Shown piece after piece: positions 45,052 to 53,476 of a stretch of 64,000 bases of DNA. Both the position numbers and the translations under genes were made by a program. The stretch is from Candidatus Amarolinea dominans (lineage in GTDB: Bacteria; Chloroflexota; Anaerolineae; SSC4; Amarolineaceae), in assembly GCA_016719785.1 (NCBI GenBank), contig JADJYJ010000008.1:248001-312000 (forward strand), read 5' to 3'. The number at the start of each line of letters is the position of its first letter. Position 1 is the first letter of the stretch. The notes beneath the pieces are model-generated. The model was not told the origin of the DNA. It did not search any database and was given only the letters and a program-made list of their open reading frames with translations.

Positions 45052-48003
45052 TCAGCTCACCTTGAACACCTTCATCACCTCATCGCCCAGGTGATTGATG
45101 ACCTTCACTGCGATGCGGCCCGAGGTTGGTTTGGCGAAGGGCCGGGAGGTGTCGCTGTTGAGGGTGGCCCAGGCCTCTTCGTTGATCTCGGCCTTCAGGG
45201 TGGTCTTGAGCGCGCTGTAGGGATCGTTGGCGCCCAGGAAGTAGACGTGGCGCACGAAGAAGCTTTCTTCGTTGTAGTCGGTGTCAATGAACCAGCAGGC
45301 GATGCCTTCGGGGCCGTCGCTGCGCACCTCGCCGGTGTTGGGATGGAAGACGTCCACGCCGTTGATCTTGACACGCACCTGGCCGCTTTCAGCGGGCAGC
45401 AACGTGATATCCGGCTCGCCGAAGATGACGAAGAGATTGCCCTTGCCGGTGTTCTTGAGCTCACCGGCCATGTGCAGGTCGGCGTTCATGCGCGCCTTGA
45501 GCACGGGGATGCGGCCGAGCTTGCTGAACTCCGTGGTGTGCGCCTCGTAGTTGAACGCGCAGGCGATGAGCACGTCGAATCCCGCCTCACCGCACTCCTT
45601 GGCCGCGGCCACCAGGTCGGGCTTGTTCACGGTGCCGAATTCCGGGCCGATGAAAATGCCCGCGCGCTTCTCCGTCTCACCCTCCAGGTAGCGGCCCTCG
45701 GCGCACAGGTAATATCCCGGCCACGCGGTGAGGCTGGTAAAGACGATCCGGTCGTCCTTGTGCGCCTGCTGCACACCGGCGATCTTGAGATTCTCCAGGA
45801 TCATCGAGGCGAAGTCCTGGCCTTCGGCCGCGCCGCCCTCCTTGAGCGTATCAATCAGCTCGTCGTCCTCGTCCACGCCCAGCACGCGGTGCGGCGAGAG
45901 GCTCTCGACCGTGAACGGCCCGGCCACGCGCACCCGCTTCTTGTCCTCGTAGGGCTTGTCGTAGAGGAATTCGAACTCGGCTTTGGCCGCGATGGAGGCG
46001 TCAATCTCCCGCTGGCGCGCGCTGCGCGCCTGCCACCAATCGGCGTGAATCTGTTGGTCCGGCGCGGGCCACGGGTCGGCGGCGCGCTCCGGCAGGTCGG
46101 CCAGGGTGTAGCTGCGGCCCAGGCTGTGGTTGATCGCTTGCAGCCACTCCGCCATCTTGCGGGCGTTGCCTTCGTCGCCGCGGGCCTGCTCGGCCTTGAG
46201 TCTGTCGAAAAGCTGCGCGGTCGCCGCGGGCCAGGGGTCTTCGGCCGCGCGGGGAACCTCCCACTCCTGCCAGGCCTTGCCCAGACTGGCGTTGAGTTTC
46301 TCGCGCAGCGACTCCAGGGTCTCCTGCCACTTCTCCCAGATCACGTCAATCTCGGCGTTGTTGGCGATGGACTTGAGGGTGATGTGCGGCACGCGCTCGT
46401 AGACGAACCCGTGACGGAGGTTGCCATGCACCGGCTGCGTGGAGGGTGCAGTGCGGGTGACTTCGGCTTCCTTGAGCTGGCCGTCGCGCGAATCGGCCAA
46501 CAGGTAGTAGGCATAGCGCGCACCCATGATGCGGGCGCGCGCCAGCGCCAGCGCGACGCGCGAGGTATCAATCGTGATCCAGCGCCGGCCCCAGTGCTCG
46601 GCGACGTAGGCGGTGGTGCCGGAGCCGCACGTCGGGTCGAGCACGAGGTCGCCGGGGTCGGTGGCCATGAGGATGCAGCGCTGGATGACCTTGGCATCTG
46701 TCTGAACGACATAGATGCGAACATCACCTACAAAACCTCCGCCAGCCGTGTCAAGCCAAACATTGTTCCTCTTCTGCGTCGCATAGTCTTTCCAGTAACG
46801 AGCGAATCGAAGCGTGTTTCCCTTGGTGATTAATCGGTTCGCTTTACCAAGACGCGTCATGTTAGTAAAGGTTGTAGTCCAGTGTCGGTTCTTCGGCACT
46901 GAGTAGCTTTGCCCCTGGTATTCGAAGTCGTAGCCGAGAGAGTCAACCCACCCGTCCGAGTTTAATGGGTTTCTTGAGATTGGTTCGCCGAGGTTCGGAA
47001 TCTGCGTGGGGTCAGATACGCCAAGACCGGCAATCGGGTGTCTGTCAAAAGGTGCTACCTCAAGTGTATCGAAGAAAAGCAAATCCTTCTCTCCAAACTC
47101 CTTAACATCCGGAACTGAGCGGAATTTGAGACTCGCTTGGGACTTCGCAAACCACACGATATGGTCATAATTCGACTGCAAGTAATTGGTGTCAAACGCA
47201 CCCGACTTCTTGAAAGCGATTACCGCAATCAGATTATCCTCTCCGAATACTTCATCCATCAGCGCCCGGATGCGGTGGACATTTTCGTCGCCGATCTGCA
47301 CGAAGATGGAGCCGGAATCGGTGAGTAGATCCCGCGCCACGGTGAACCGGTCGCGCAGGTAGGTGAGGTAGCTGTGGATGCCGTCGCGCCAGGTGTCGCG
47401 GAAGGCTTTGACCTGCTCCGGCTCGCGGGTGATGTGCTCCGGGTTGCCGTCCTTGACGTCGCGGCTGGTCGTGCTCCATTGGAAGTTGCTGTTGAACTTG
47501 ATGCCGTAGGGCGGGTCGAGGTAGATGCATTGCACCTTGCCGCGCAGCCCCTCGCGCTCGGCCAGGCTGGCCATCACCTGCAGGGAATCGCCCAGGATCA
47601 TGCGGTTCGACCAGTTCTGGTCGTGCCGGTAGAACTCGGTCTTGGCCTCTTCGCTGGGCAGGCCGTTGAAATCGGCGAAGAGGTCGAGCTGCGCTGCGGG
47701 CGGCTGCGTCCGGCTGCGCGCGGTCTGCCGCAGCAGGTCATCCACCAGCACCTTGGGGTGTACCTTCTCCTGGATGTAGAGAGGCGGCGCGAGCACGACC
47801 AGATCGCTCCAATCCCGCATGTCCTTGCCGCGCCAGACGAGCTGCGGGTCCAGGTCGCGGTTGCGGCGCTCGTACGCGACGTGCAGGGGAGACTGCTCCT
47901 CCTGCTTCAGCACCGATTGGTATTCGGCCGTGGGGATGTTGCGGCGCGTGGCCTCGTCGTGCTTGAGGGTTTCGACGGATTTGGCGGTGGTGATTTGGGC
48001 CAT
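45052..48003 (-). CDS. mod: Type III restriction-modification system methyltransferase (Mod)
   Basis: 983-residue predicted adenine N6 methyltransferase, beta class: catalytic DPPYGIKF at 163-170 precedes the AdoMet block VLDPTCGSGTTAYVAEHWG (454-472), with the target-recognition region between. The C-terminal ~450 residues extend beyond typical Mod proteins and include EFEFLYDKPYEDKKRVRVAG, a block seen in long Mod relatives. The DNA for residues ~255-440 is visibly AT-richer than the flanks, as if exchanged. The start has GGAG eight bases upstream. The partner res lies upstream but a transposase gene with hairpin arrays now separates the two. Methylates the recognition site and gives Res its specificity. 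Confidence 0.92.
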   Translation of the reverse strand: MAQITTAKSVETLKHDEATRRNIPTAEYQSVLKQEEQSPLHVAYERRNRDLDPQLVWRGKDMRDWSDLVVLAPPLYIQEKVHPKVLVDDLLRQTARSRTQPPAAQLDLFADFNGLPSEEAKTEFYRHDQNWSNRMILGDSLQVMASLAEREGLRGKVQCIYLDPPYGIKFNSNFQWSTTSRDVKDGNPEHITREPEQVKAFRDTWRDGIHSYLTYLRDRFTVARDLLTDSGSIFVQIGDENVHRIRALMDEVFGEDNLIAVIAFKKSGAFDTNYLQSNYDHIVWFAKSQASLKFRSVPDVKEFGEKDLLFFDTLEVAPFDRHPIAGLGVSDPTQIPNLGEPISRNPLNSDGWVDSLGYDFEYQGQSYSVPKNRHWTTTFTNMTRLGKANRLITKGNTLRFARYWKDYATQKRNNVWLDTAGGGFVGDVRIYVVQTDAKVIQRCILMATDPGDLVLDPTCGSGTTAYVAEHWGRRWITIDTSRVALALARARIMGARYAYYLLADSRDGQLKEAEVTRTAPSTQPVHGNLRHGFVYERVPHITLKSIANNAEIDVIWEKWQETLESLREKLNASLGKAWQEWEVPRAAEDPWPAATAQLFDRLKAEQARGDEGNARKMAEWLQAINHSLGRSYTLADLPERAADPWPAPDQQIHADWWQARSARQREIDASIAAKAEFEFLYDKPYEDKKRVRVAGPFTVESLSPHRVLGVDEDDELIDTLKEGGAAEGQDFASMILENLKIAGVQQAHKDDRIVFTSLTAWPGYYLCAEGRYLEGETEKRAGIFIGPEFGTVNKPDLVAAAKECGEAGFDVLIACAFNYEAHTTEFSKLGRIPVLKARMNADLHMAGELKNTGKGNLFVIFGEPDITLLPAESGQVRVKINGVDVFHPNTGEVRSDGPEGIACWFIDTDYNEESFFVRHVYFLGANDPYSALKTTLKAEINEEAWATLNSDTSRPFAKPTSGRIAVKVINHLGDEVMKVFKVS

Positions 48004-48017
48004 CCTGTGATCTCCGT

Positions 48018-48476
48018 AAATTCATGCGTCCCTACGGGACGGGTGTCGGGCGGGTGTGTCGTCGTCCAAATTCATGTGTCCCTACGGGACGTGCCGGGCG
48101 GGCGTCGTCGTCCAAATTCATGTGTCCTTACGGGACGTGCCGGGCGGGCGTCGTCGTCCAAATTCATGCGTCCTTACGGGGCGGATGTCGGGCCGGTGTG
48201 TCGTCGTCCAAATTCATACGTCCCTACGGGACGGGTGTCGGGCGGGTGTGTCGTCGTCCAAATTCATGTGTCCCTACGGGACGTGCCGGGCGGGCGTCGT
48301 CGTCCAAATTCATGTGTCCTTACGGGACGTGCCGGGCGGGCGTCGTCGTCCAAATTCATGCGTCCTTACGGGGCGGATGTCGGGCCGGTGTGTCATCGTC
48401 CAAATTCATACGTCCCTACGGGACGGGTGTCGGGCGGGTGTGTCATCTAAATTCATACGTCCCTACGGGACGGGAT
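48018..48476. repeat. Hairpin array 1: ten direct copies, with a 192-base higher-order period
   Basis: Ten units start AAATTCATG or AAATTCATA, each with the hairpin CGTCCCTACGGGACG (some TGTCC or CTTACG variants) and a GC-rich tail (GGGTGTCGGGCGGGTGTGTC or GTGCCGGGCGGGCGTC, then GTCGTCC). Unit starts are about 48018, 48068, 48114, 48160, 48210, 48260, 48306, 48352, 48402 and 48449. Units 2-5 and 6-9 repeat the same order of variants exactly 192 bases apart, so a four-unit block was duplicated. There is no gene in 48004-48599. Confidence 0.92.
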
Positions 48477-48490
48477 ATGGTCGCGCGTCT

Positions 48491-48589
48491 TGTCCCGTAG
48501 GGACACCTGACCTTAGCCCGGTCATTCATGGCCGGTCATTCATGGCCGGGTATTCGTGTCGTGCGATACGCGATCGTCCCGTAGGGACG
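48491..48589. repeat. Two inverted hairpin copies at the 3' side of transposase gene 1
   Basis: TGTCCCGTAGGGACA followed by CCTGACCTTAGCC at 48491, and CGTCCCGTAGGGACG followed by GTTGAATTTAT at 48575. Both are opposite in orientation to array 1 and recur in the same order beside the second transposase gene (52690 and 52742), so they probably mark the element end. A short repeat GGCCGGTCATTCAT lies between them. Confidence 0.82.
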
Positions 48590-48599
48590 GTTGAATTTA

Positions 48600-49052
48600 T
48601 TATCCCCACAAATAGCGTTCATCGTATTCAACCTCGTGCCTTTGCAAGAAATCCAGATACTCCGCTTGAAAACCTTGCTTTTGGTGGTGGGCGCGTTGAT
48701 TTTGGATGTAACGCACCACCGCCGGCAACCCGGACTTGCTGACCGTGAAGGCGCCGTAGCCTTCTTGCCAGGCAAAGGCGCGTAACTCTGGGAAGGTCTC
48801 GTGAATCCACTTGGACGAGTCACCCTTCAGGTATTGCGCGATCTGGCTCGGCGCAAGCGTCGGCGGCGCCATGGTCAGGGCGTGGATGTGGTCGTCAATC
48901 CCGCCGATCTGCAGAGCGGTCAGGTTGTGATGGCGCGCCACGCCGCCCATGTATTCCCATACCCGTTGCTCGATCTCTGCCCTGATGTAGGGCACGCGAT
49001 TCTTGGTGCTGAACACGATGTGATAATAGAGCGATGTGTAGGTGTTGGCCAT
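48600..49052 (-). CDS. IS200/REP-associated Y1 tyrosine transposase (TnpA), copy 1
   Basis: 150-residue HUH-type single-strand transposase. The metal-binding pair is in GGIDDHIHALTM (H-x-H), the catalytic Tyr in AVVRYIQNQRAHH, and the N-terminus YTSLYYHIVFSTKNRVPYI is typical of IS200/IS605 TnpA and RAYT proteins. It has no accompanying TnpB. The start follows GGAG. It is surrounded by CGTCCCTACGGGACG hairpins: ten on the downstream side, five upstream. Its position between res and mod shows an insertion into the restriction operon. About 87% identical to copy 2. Confidence 0.93.
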   Translation of the reverse strand: MANTYTSLYYHIVFSTKNRVPYIRAEIEQRVWEYMGGVARHHNLTALQIGGIDDHIHALTMAPPTLAPSQIAQYLKGDSSKWIHETFPELRAFAWQEGYGAFTVSKSGLPAVVRYIQNQRAHHQKQGFQAEYLDFLQRHEVEYDERYLWG

Positions 49053-49066
49053 TGTTGGTTCTCCAT

Positions 49067-49293
49067 AAATTCAGGCGTCCCTACGGGACGGGGGTGGTAC
49101 ATGAATGCTATCCATCTACATTCAGGCGTCCCTACGGGACGGGGGTGGTACATGAATGCTATCCATCTACATTCAGGCGTCCCTACGGGACGGGGGTGGT
49201 ACATGATGCTATCCATCTACATTCAGGCGTCCCTACGGGACGGGGGTGGTACATGAATGCTATCCATCTACATTCAGGCGTCCCTACGGGACT
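49067..49293. repeat. Hairpin array 2: five copies overlapping the end of res
   Basis: Units of about 51 bases: (A)ATTCAGGCGTCCCTACGGGA, CGGGGGTGGTACATGAATGC, TATCCATCTAC. Starts are at about 49067, 49118, 49169, 49219 and 49270; one unit has a single-base deletion (ACATGATGC). The last unit runs into the res gene and provides its stop codon. Confidence 0.92.
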
Positions 49294-52200
49294 GCGAAGG
49301 GTACGAGCATCTTGTTGAACTCGTTTTCGATCTTGGCCGCGAAGTCGGCCTGGATCTGATAGACCTCGGTAAACTCGGCGAAGGCCCAACGGCCATAGAC
49401 GCCCAGGTGATTCACGCCGGGCGCCCAGTAGGTCTCCATGGTGGACTTCTTCTCTTTGGCGTCCTCGCGGCGGTAGCCTTTGATTTCCACGATCAGGTGC
49501 AGCAGGTCGTCGTCGCCGCGGCCGTCATCCACCAATACGATGAAGTCCGGGATGTAGCGCCGCGTCTCCGAGCCGTAGCGGTAGGGCACTTCCAGGCCCA
49601 GGTTGTGGTTCTTGACGTAGGCCCGCACGCGTGGGTGCGATTCGGCCACGCGGCAGAACTCGGCCTCCCAATCGCTGTCGAGAATCACCCAGTTGACGTG
49701 GCAGCGCCGGGGGTCGGTCTGCCAGCGGTTCATCTTCGACGTGTTGAAGTTGACGTGGAGGGTGGAGCCGGTGGGATTGTACGAATCGAGCACCGCCTTG
49801 ATGGGCCGCTCGCCCTGGAACGCGCGTGTGATGGCGGCCGTGATGCGCTCGCAGGCCATGTCGGCCAGCTCCTGGTACATCAGTTGGGCCGGATACGTGC
49901 CGCCTTTGCAGACCAGGCAGGTGTCGAGCCACTCCCTGGTGATGCGCTTGAGTTGGCCGAACAGATGCAGTTTTGGCTCCTCGCCCGTATCGCGCCATTT
50001 GGTGTAGAGCAGGCGCTTGGTGACATGAAAGAGCAGGGTCGAGGGCCGCATGTCCTTCAGGTGCTCCAGGCTCAGGTCAACCTCCTGCCCGATGATGCCG
50101 GCGTTGCGGGTGATCGAGGGGCCGACGAGATCCGGCGTCAGCTCCAGGACCGAGTCGGCGTTGAATTGGGCGGTCAGCCGCTCTTCGGGCAGCTCGACGC
50201 GGTAACCGACGACGCGCGGGAAGCAGATTTCCAGGGCGTCGCGATCCGGGCGCACGGCCTGCACGTGAATCGTTTCGCGCGGCGGCTGCGGCGGCGCCAC
50301 GACCGGCTTGGCCGTGAAGTCGAACGGGATGCCCAACACGTCGGCGTATTCGGCGTCGAACAGTCCGTCTTCGTTGAGGTCATAGGATTGGCGACGCAGC
50401 GCCCGGCCGATCACCTGCTCGCACAAGAGCTGGGTGCCGAACGCGCGCACGCCCAGCACGTGCGTCACCGTGTTGGCATCCCACCCTTCAGTCAGCATGG
50501 ACACTGAGACCACACAGCGGATCGCCTCGCCGAGCCGCCCCGGCTTGCCCACGGTGTTCATCACCTCGCGCAGCAGGGCCTGATCCGTGAGATTTTCTGC
50601 CTGGCGGATGTCGCCGGTGCGCTCGATGATCTCCCGCCGGAAACGCTCGATCTCGTCGGCGGCCATTGCACGGAAGTTGTCATCCAGCGCCTCGCCGGAT
50701 TCGAGTTGTTCGCTGTCAATCAACAGTGTGTTGGGGCGGGCGAGTGGGTTGCCATGCTCATCGAAGTTGCGAAACAGCGCCAGGCGGCCGTTCTCCAACG
50801 TGGTGGAACCGTCCTCGTTCACGCGCTGGAAGCCTGAGATGTAGTCGTAAACCAGCTTGGAGGTGGAAGTGTTGTTGCAGACGACGATGAAACAGGGCGG
50901 CACGCGGATGCCGTTCTCCTGCCAGAGGTCGAAGGTCTTCTGATAATGGCCGTAGAGCGCTTCGAGCGCGGTCTGCAGCTCCACCGGCAGGCTGAGCGGA
51001 TCGAGCGTCTTGGCCTTGCCGCGGCCCTTCTTGGGCATGCGGGTGCGAATGTGCTCCCAGAGGTTGCGGAAGCGGGGCATCTCCTCACCGGGGATGTTGT
51101 CGGCCACAGGCACGCGCGGCAGCTTGACGATCCCACATTCGATGGCGTCCATCAGCGAAAAGTCGCTCATGGTCCAGGGGAAGAGCGTGCCCTCGGCGTA
51201 ACCTGAGCCGCGCAAGAAGAAGGGAGTCGCCGACAGATCCATGACCCGGGCGAGGCCAAGTTGACGATTCACAGCTTCGAGGCCTGAGATCCAGACGCGG
51301 GCGGCCTCGTTGTTTTTCTGCGCTTCGTCGCGGTCGTCGCCCGCCAGGTCCCCCTCGTCCTCGTGAGTTGGCTTCTCGCGGTAGCAGTGATGCCCCTCGT
51401 CATTCAGCGCCAGGATGTTCTTCATCCCCATCAGATCGGGCATCACGCGCTGGATCATCTGGCCCTCGGTTTCCAGCGTATCGAGCGCGGCGCCGCGGCC
51501 CTGCAGCAGGGCGCGGCCGCCCCTCGAAAGCTCCAGACGTTCACGCCGCAGGAAGGCATGGTAGTTGGTGATGACGATCTTGGCGCGATCAATGTCGCCG
51601 AGCATGTCGTTGGGCACGAGTTCGCGGTCCTGGTAGTAGCTGTCCGGATCGTTGGGCAGCAGGACGCGCAGCCGGTCGCGGATCGTCAGGCCGGGGGTCA
51701 CGATCAAGAAACCACGTGTGAACTTCTTGCTATTGGGTCGGCGCACGGCGTTGACCGTCTGCCAGGCGATGATCATCGCCATGACGGTCGTCTTGCCCGC
51801 GCCCGTAGCCAGTTTGAGCGCCAGGCGTAGCAACTCCGGGTTGGCGTCGTGGTTGGCGTTGGCGAGGTGCTCCAGAAAAACCTTGCCGGTTCTGTCGTTA
51901 GGCGCCACTTCGGTCAGCCAGATGGCGGTCTCGACCGCCTCGATTTGGCAGAAAAACGGCCGGGCGTTGTTGAAAGGATGGTGGCGCCAGTGTTCGAGCA
52001 GCCGCGCTGTTTCCGGGGTCACGCCCCAATGGGCCGCATTCGGAATCGCGCGCCACTGGTCCACGCGCTGCCGCAGGGCATTGATGATCGGTGTGGGATC
52101 GTACTGCTGCTGTTGAGTCGAGAGACCGGCGCCCTCGTCGAAGATGAACTGCTGCTGCTGGCCCGATCCCTTGCGTTTTCTCGGCTTGGGCACCGGGGTG

Positions 52201-52331
52201 ATGAACTCGGCCCGGCGACGATTCTCGATGATCCGCTGCGTCGGCTGACCTTGGCTGTCAAGCTCCCAGTGGCGCGCGGGATAGGCATACGGTGAGTTCA
52301 GAATCGGTTGCTCGAAGAAGCGGGTTTCCAT
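49284..52331 (-). CDS. res: Type III restriction endonuclease subunit Res
   Basis: 1015-residue SF2 ATPase/nuclease that cuts DNA between two unmodified sites when complexed with Mod. Walker A is LATGAGKTT (174-182), motif II NDEGHH (310-315, DExH type), and motifs V-VI appear in LTEGWDANTVTHVLGVRAF and CEQVIGRALRRQ. A PD-(D/E)xK nuclease lies near the C-terminus (IPDFIVLVDDG at ~927, HLIVEIKGYR with Glu949 and Lys951). The final residues VPFAVP and the TAG stop are encoded by the hairpin repeat, so the native end may be slightly altered, but all catalytic motifs are present. Upstream of mod on the same strand. Confidence 0.92.
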   Translation of the reverse strand: METRFFEQPILNSPYAYPARHWELDSQGQPTQRIIENRRRAEFITPVPKPRKRKGSGQQQQFIFDEGAGLSTQQQQYDPTPIINALRQRVDQWRAIPNAAHWGVTPETARLLEHWRHHPFNNARPFFCQIEAVETAIWLTEVAPNDRTGKVFLEHLANANHDANPELLRLALKLATGAGKTTVMAMIIAWQTVNAVRRPNSKKFTRGFLIVTPGLTIRDRLRVLLPNDPDSYYQDRELVPNDMLGDIDRAKIVITNYHAFLRRERLELSRGGRALLQGRGAALDTLETEGQMIQRVMPDLMGMKNILALNDEGHHCYREKPTHEDEGDLAGDDRDEAQKNNEAARVWISGLEAVNRQLGLARVMDLSATPFFLRGSGYAEGTLFPWTMSDFSLMDAIECGIVKLPRVPVADNIPGEEMPRFRNLWEHIRTRMPKKGRGKAKTLDPLSLPVELQTALEALYGHYQKTFDLWQENGIRVPPCFIVVCNNTSTSKLVYDYISGFQRVNEDGSTTLENGRLALFRNFDEHGNPLARPNTLLIDSEQLESGEALDDNFRAMAADEIERFRREIIERTGDIRQAENLTDQALLREVMNTVGKPGRLGEAIRCVVSVSMLTEGWDANTVTHVLGVRAFGTQLLCEQVIGRALRRQSYDLNEDGLFDAEYADVLGIPFDFTAKPVVAPPQPPRETIHVQAVRPDRDALEICFPRVVGYRVELPEERLTAQFNADSVLELTPDLVGPSITRNAGIIGQEVDLSLEHLKDMRPSTLLFHVTKRLLYTKWRDTGEEPKLHLFGQLKRITREWLDTCLVCKGGTYPAQLMYQELADMACERITAAITRAFQGERPIKAVLDSYNPTGSTLHVNFNTSKMNRWQTDPRRCHVNWVILDSDWEAEFCRVAESHPRVRAYVKNHNLGLEVPYRYGSETRRYIPDFIVLVDDGRGDDDLLHLIVEIKGYRREDAKEKKSTMETYWAPGVNHLGVYGRWAFAEFTEVYQIQADFAAKIENEFNKMLVPFAVP

Positions 52332-52439
52332 GTCACTGCCCTCTCAATACCCTCTCCACCTTTGAGCATGGGTTCAAAGTTAGGGGCACACTGCCCTGCG
52401 GGTCACCAGGTTGCATGGGTTTCACCTATAGTTACTCAG

Positions 52440-52496
52440 TCACGGCCTCAAATCGTCCAGGAATTCCGATGCCGGGTGAACGCTCGTCACCAGCAT
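52440..52496 (-). pseudogene. 3' remnant of a UvrD-type helicase gene (copy B)
   Basis: Minus-strand reading LVTSVHPASEFLDDLRP then TGA, nearly identical to the end of copy A at 43110-43212 (about 46 aligned bases with few changes). On its upstream side it is joined to a hairpin repeat. It lies just before res, so two helicase tails bracket the restriction block. Bases 52332-52439 show nothing else. Confidence 0.75.
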
Positions 52497-52499
52497 CCT

Positions 52500-52660
52500 C
52501 AATTTGGGCGTCCCGTAGACGCGGGGCGAGATTCGTCATGATGCGCAATTCATGCGTTCCCTACGGGACGCGACGCGATGGCTAAGTTCAGGCGTCCCTA
52601 CGGGACGCGACGCGATGGGTTTTGATTTGCTAAGTTCGGGCGTCCCTACGGGACTACGGG
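52500..52660. repeat. Hairpin array 3 (four imperfect copies)
   Basis: Copies near 52500 (GGGCGTCCCGTAGACGCGGGG, decayed), 52547 (AATTCATGCGTTCCCTACGGG), 52585 (AGTTCAGGCGTCCCTACGGG) and 52632 (AGTTCGGGCGTCCCTACGGG). The last has extra ACTACGGG units. They share tails GACGCGACGCGATGG. Confidence 0.85.
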
Positions 52661-52689
52661 ACTACGGGACGCGGCGGAAAAGGGCGTTG

Positions 52690-52756
52690 TGTCCCGTAGG
52701 GACACCTGACTTTAGCAACGTACGCACACACAACGCGTCATCGTCCCGTAGGGACG
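52690..52756. repeat. Two inverted hairpin copies at the 3' side of transposase gene 2
   Basis: TGTCCCGTAGGGACA followed by CCTGACTTTAGC at 52690, and CGTCCCGTAGGGACG followed by GTTGAATTTAT at 52742. The same pair, order and flanking bases as at 48491-48589. Confidence 0.82.
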
Positions 52757-52763
52757 GTTGAAT

Positions 52764-53216
52764 TTATCCCCACAAATAGCGTTCGTCGTATTCAATCTCA
52801 TGTCTCCGTAGTAATTCAAGGTACTCCGCTTGATAGCTTCGTTTTTGGTGGTGGACGCGTTGATTTTGGATGTAACGCACCACTGCCGCTACGCCTGATT
52901 TACTTACGGTGAAGGCGCCGTAGCCTTCCTGCCACGCGAAGGCGCGCAATTCCGGGAAGGTCTCGTGAATCCATTTGGAGGTGTCGCCCTTGATGTGTTG
53001 TGCGATCTGGCTTGGCGCGATGGTGGGAGGCGACATGGTCAAGGCATGAATATGATCGTCAATGCCGCCGATCTGCACGGCGGTCACGTCGTGATGGCGC
53101 GCGACGCCGCCCATGTATTCCCATACCCGTTGCTCGATCTCTGCCCTGATGTAGGGCACGCGATTCTTGGTGCTGAAGACGATGTGGTAGAAGAGGCATG
53201 TGTAGGTGTTGGCCAT
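52764..53216 (-). CDS. IS200/REP-associated Y1 tyrosine transposase (TnpA), copy 2
   Basis: 150 residues, same length as copy 1 and differing at about 20 positions. It retains GGIDDHIHALTM, AVVRYIQNQRVHH and the identical C-terminal YDERYLWG, so both copies look intact. Substitutions are mostly conservative, as in a gene under selection. It lies just upstream of res on the same strand and is flanked by hairpin arrays 3 and 4. Confidence 0.93.
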   Translation of the reverse strand: MANTYTCLFYHIVFSTKNRVPYIRAEIEQRVWEYMGGVARHHDVTAVQIGGIDDHIHALTMSPPTIAPSQIAQHIKGDTSKWIHETFPELRAFAWQEGYGAFTVSKSGVAAVVRYIQNQRVHHQKRSYQAEYLELLRRHEIEYDERYLWG

Positions 53217-53229
53217 TTTTGGGTCTCTC

Positions 53230-53384
53230 GATTCAGGCGTCCCTACGGGACGAGGGGGGGGAATGATTCATGGGGGCGTCTAAATTCGGGCGTCCCTACG
53301 GGACGAGGGGGGGAATGATTCATGGGGGCGTCTAAATTCAGGCGTCCCTACGGGACGAGGAAGGGAATGATTCATGGGGGCGTC
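53230..53384. repeat. Hairpin array 4 (three copies)
   Basis: Units of about 51 bases: (A)ATTCAGGCGTCCCTACGGGA, CGAGGGGGGGAATGATTCAT, GGGGGCGTCTA, starting near 53230, 53282 and 53333. The tail differs from all other arrays, so each array has its own spacer while the hairpin is shared. Confidence 0.9.
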
Positions 53385-53392
53385 AGGCTCAA

Positions 53393-53476
53393 TTAGGTTG
53401 CATTTGTAGTTCCACACACCAGGTTGCGAATCCCGTCCAAGTCTACCATTACATTATCACCGCGTTGGAACGCCAT
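53393..53476 (-). pseudogene. Truncated MazF/PemK-like toxin gene
   Basis: ATG 53476 lies inside the end of the antitoxin-like gene, in another frame, and reads MAFQRGDNVMVDLDG, the expected N-terminus of a MazF-type endoribonuclease (RGDxVxVDLD). After about 15 codons the match ends and the frame stops at 53393, next to hairpin array 4. Only a fragment of 27 codons remains, so no active toxin is made. Confidence 0.6.

Noticed and set aside
45091..46833. 580-codon plus-strand open frame opposite mod
   Set aside because: Antisense to recognised methyltransferase motifs; sequence is low-complexity and matches no family.
48018..48476. CRISPR array
   Set aside because: Units contain a short palindrome and the tails between them are themselves repeated, not unique spacers; no cas genes are nearby and a Y1 transposase is adjacent.
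48024..48742. Open frames in the hairpin arrays (PYGTG/SSKFMCPYGT proteins)
   Set aside because: Products of repeat translation with no ribosome site or domain.
53230..53384. Attachment site or integron-like attC array
   Set aside because: Repeats are tandem identical hairpins with the same tail and no integrase gene; they match the transposase-linked hairpins elsewhere.
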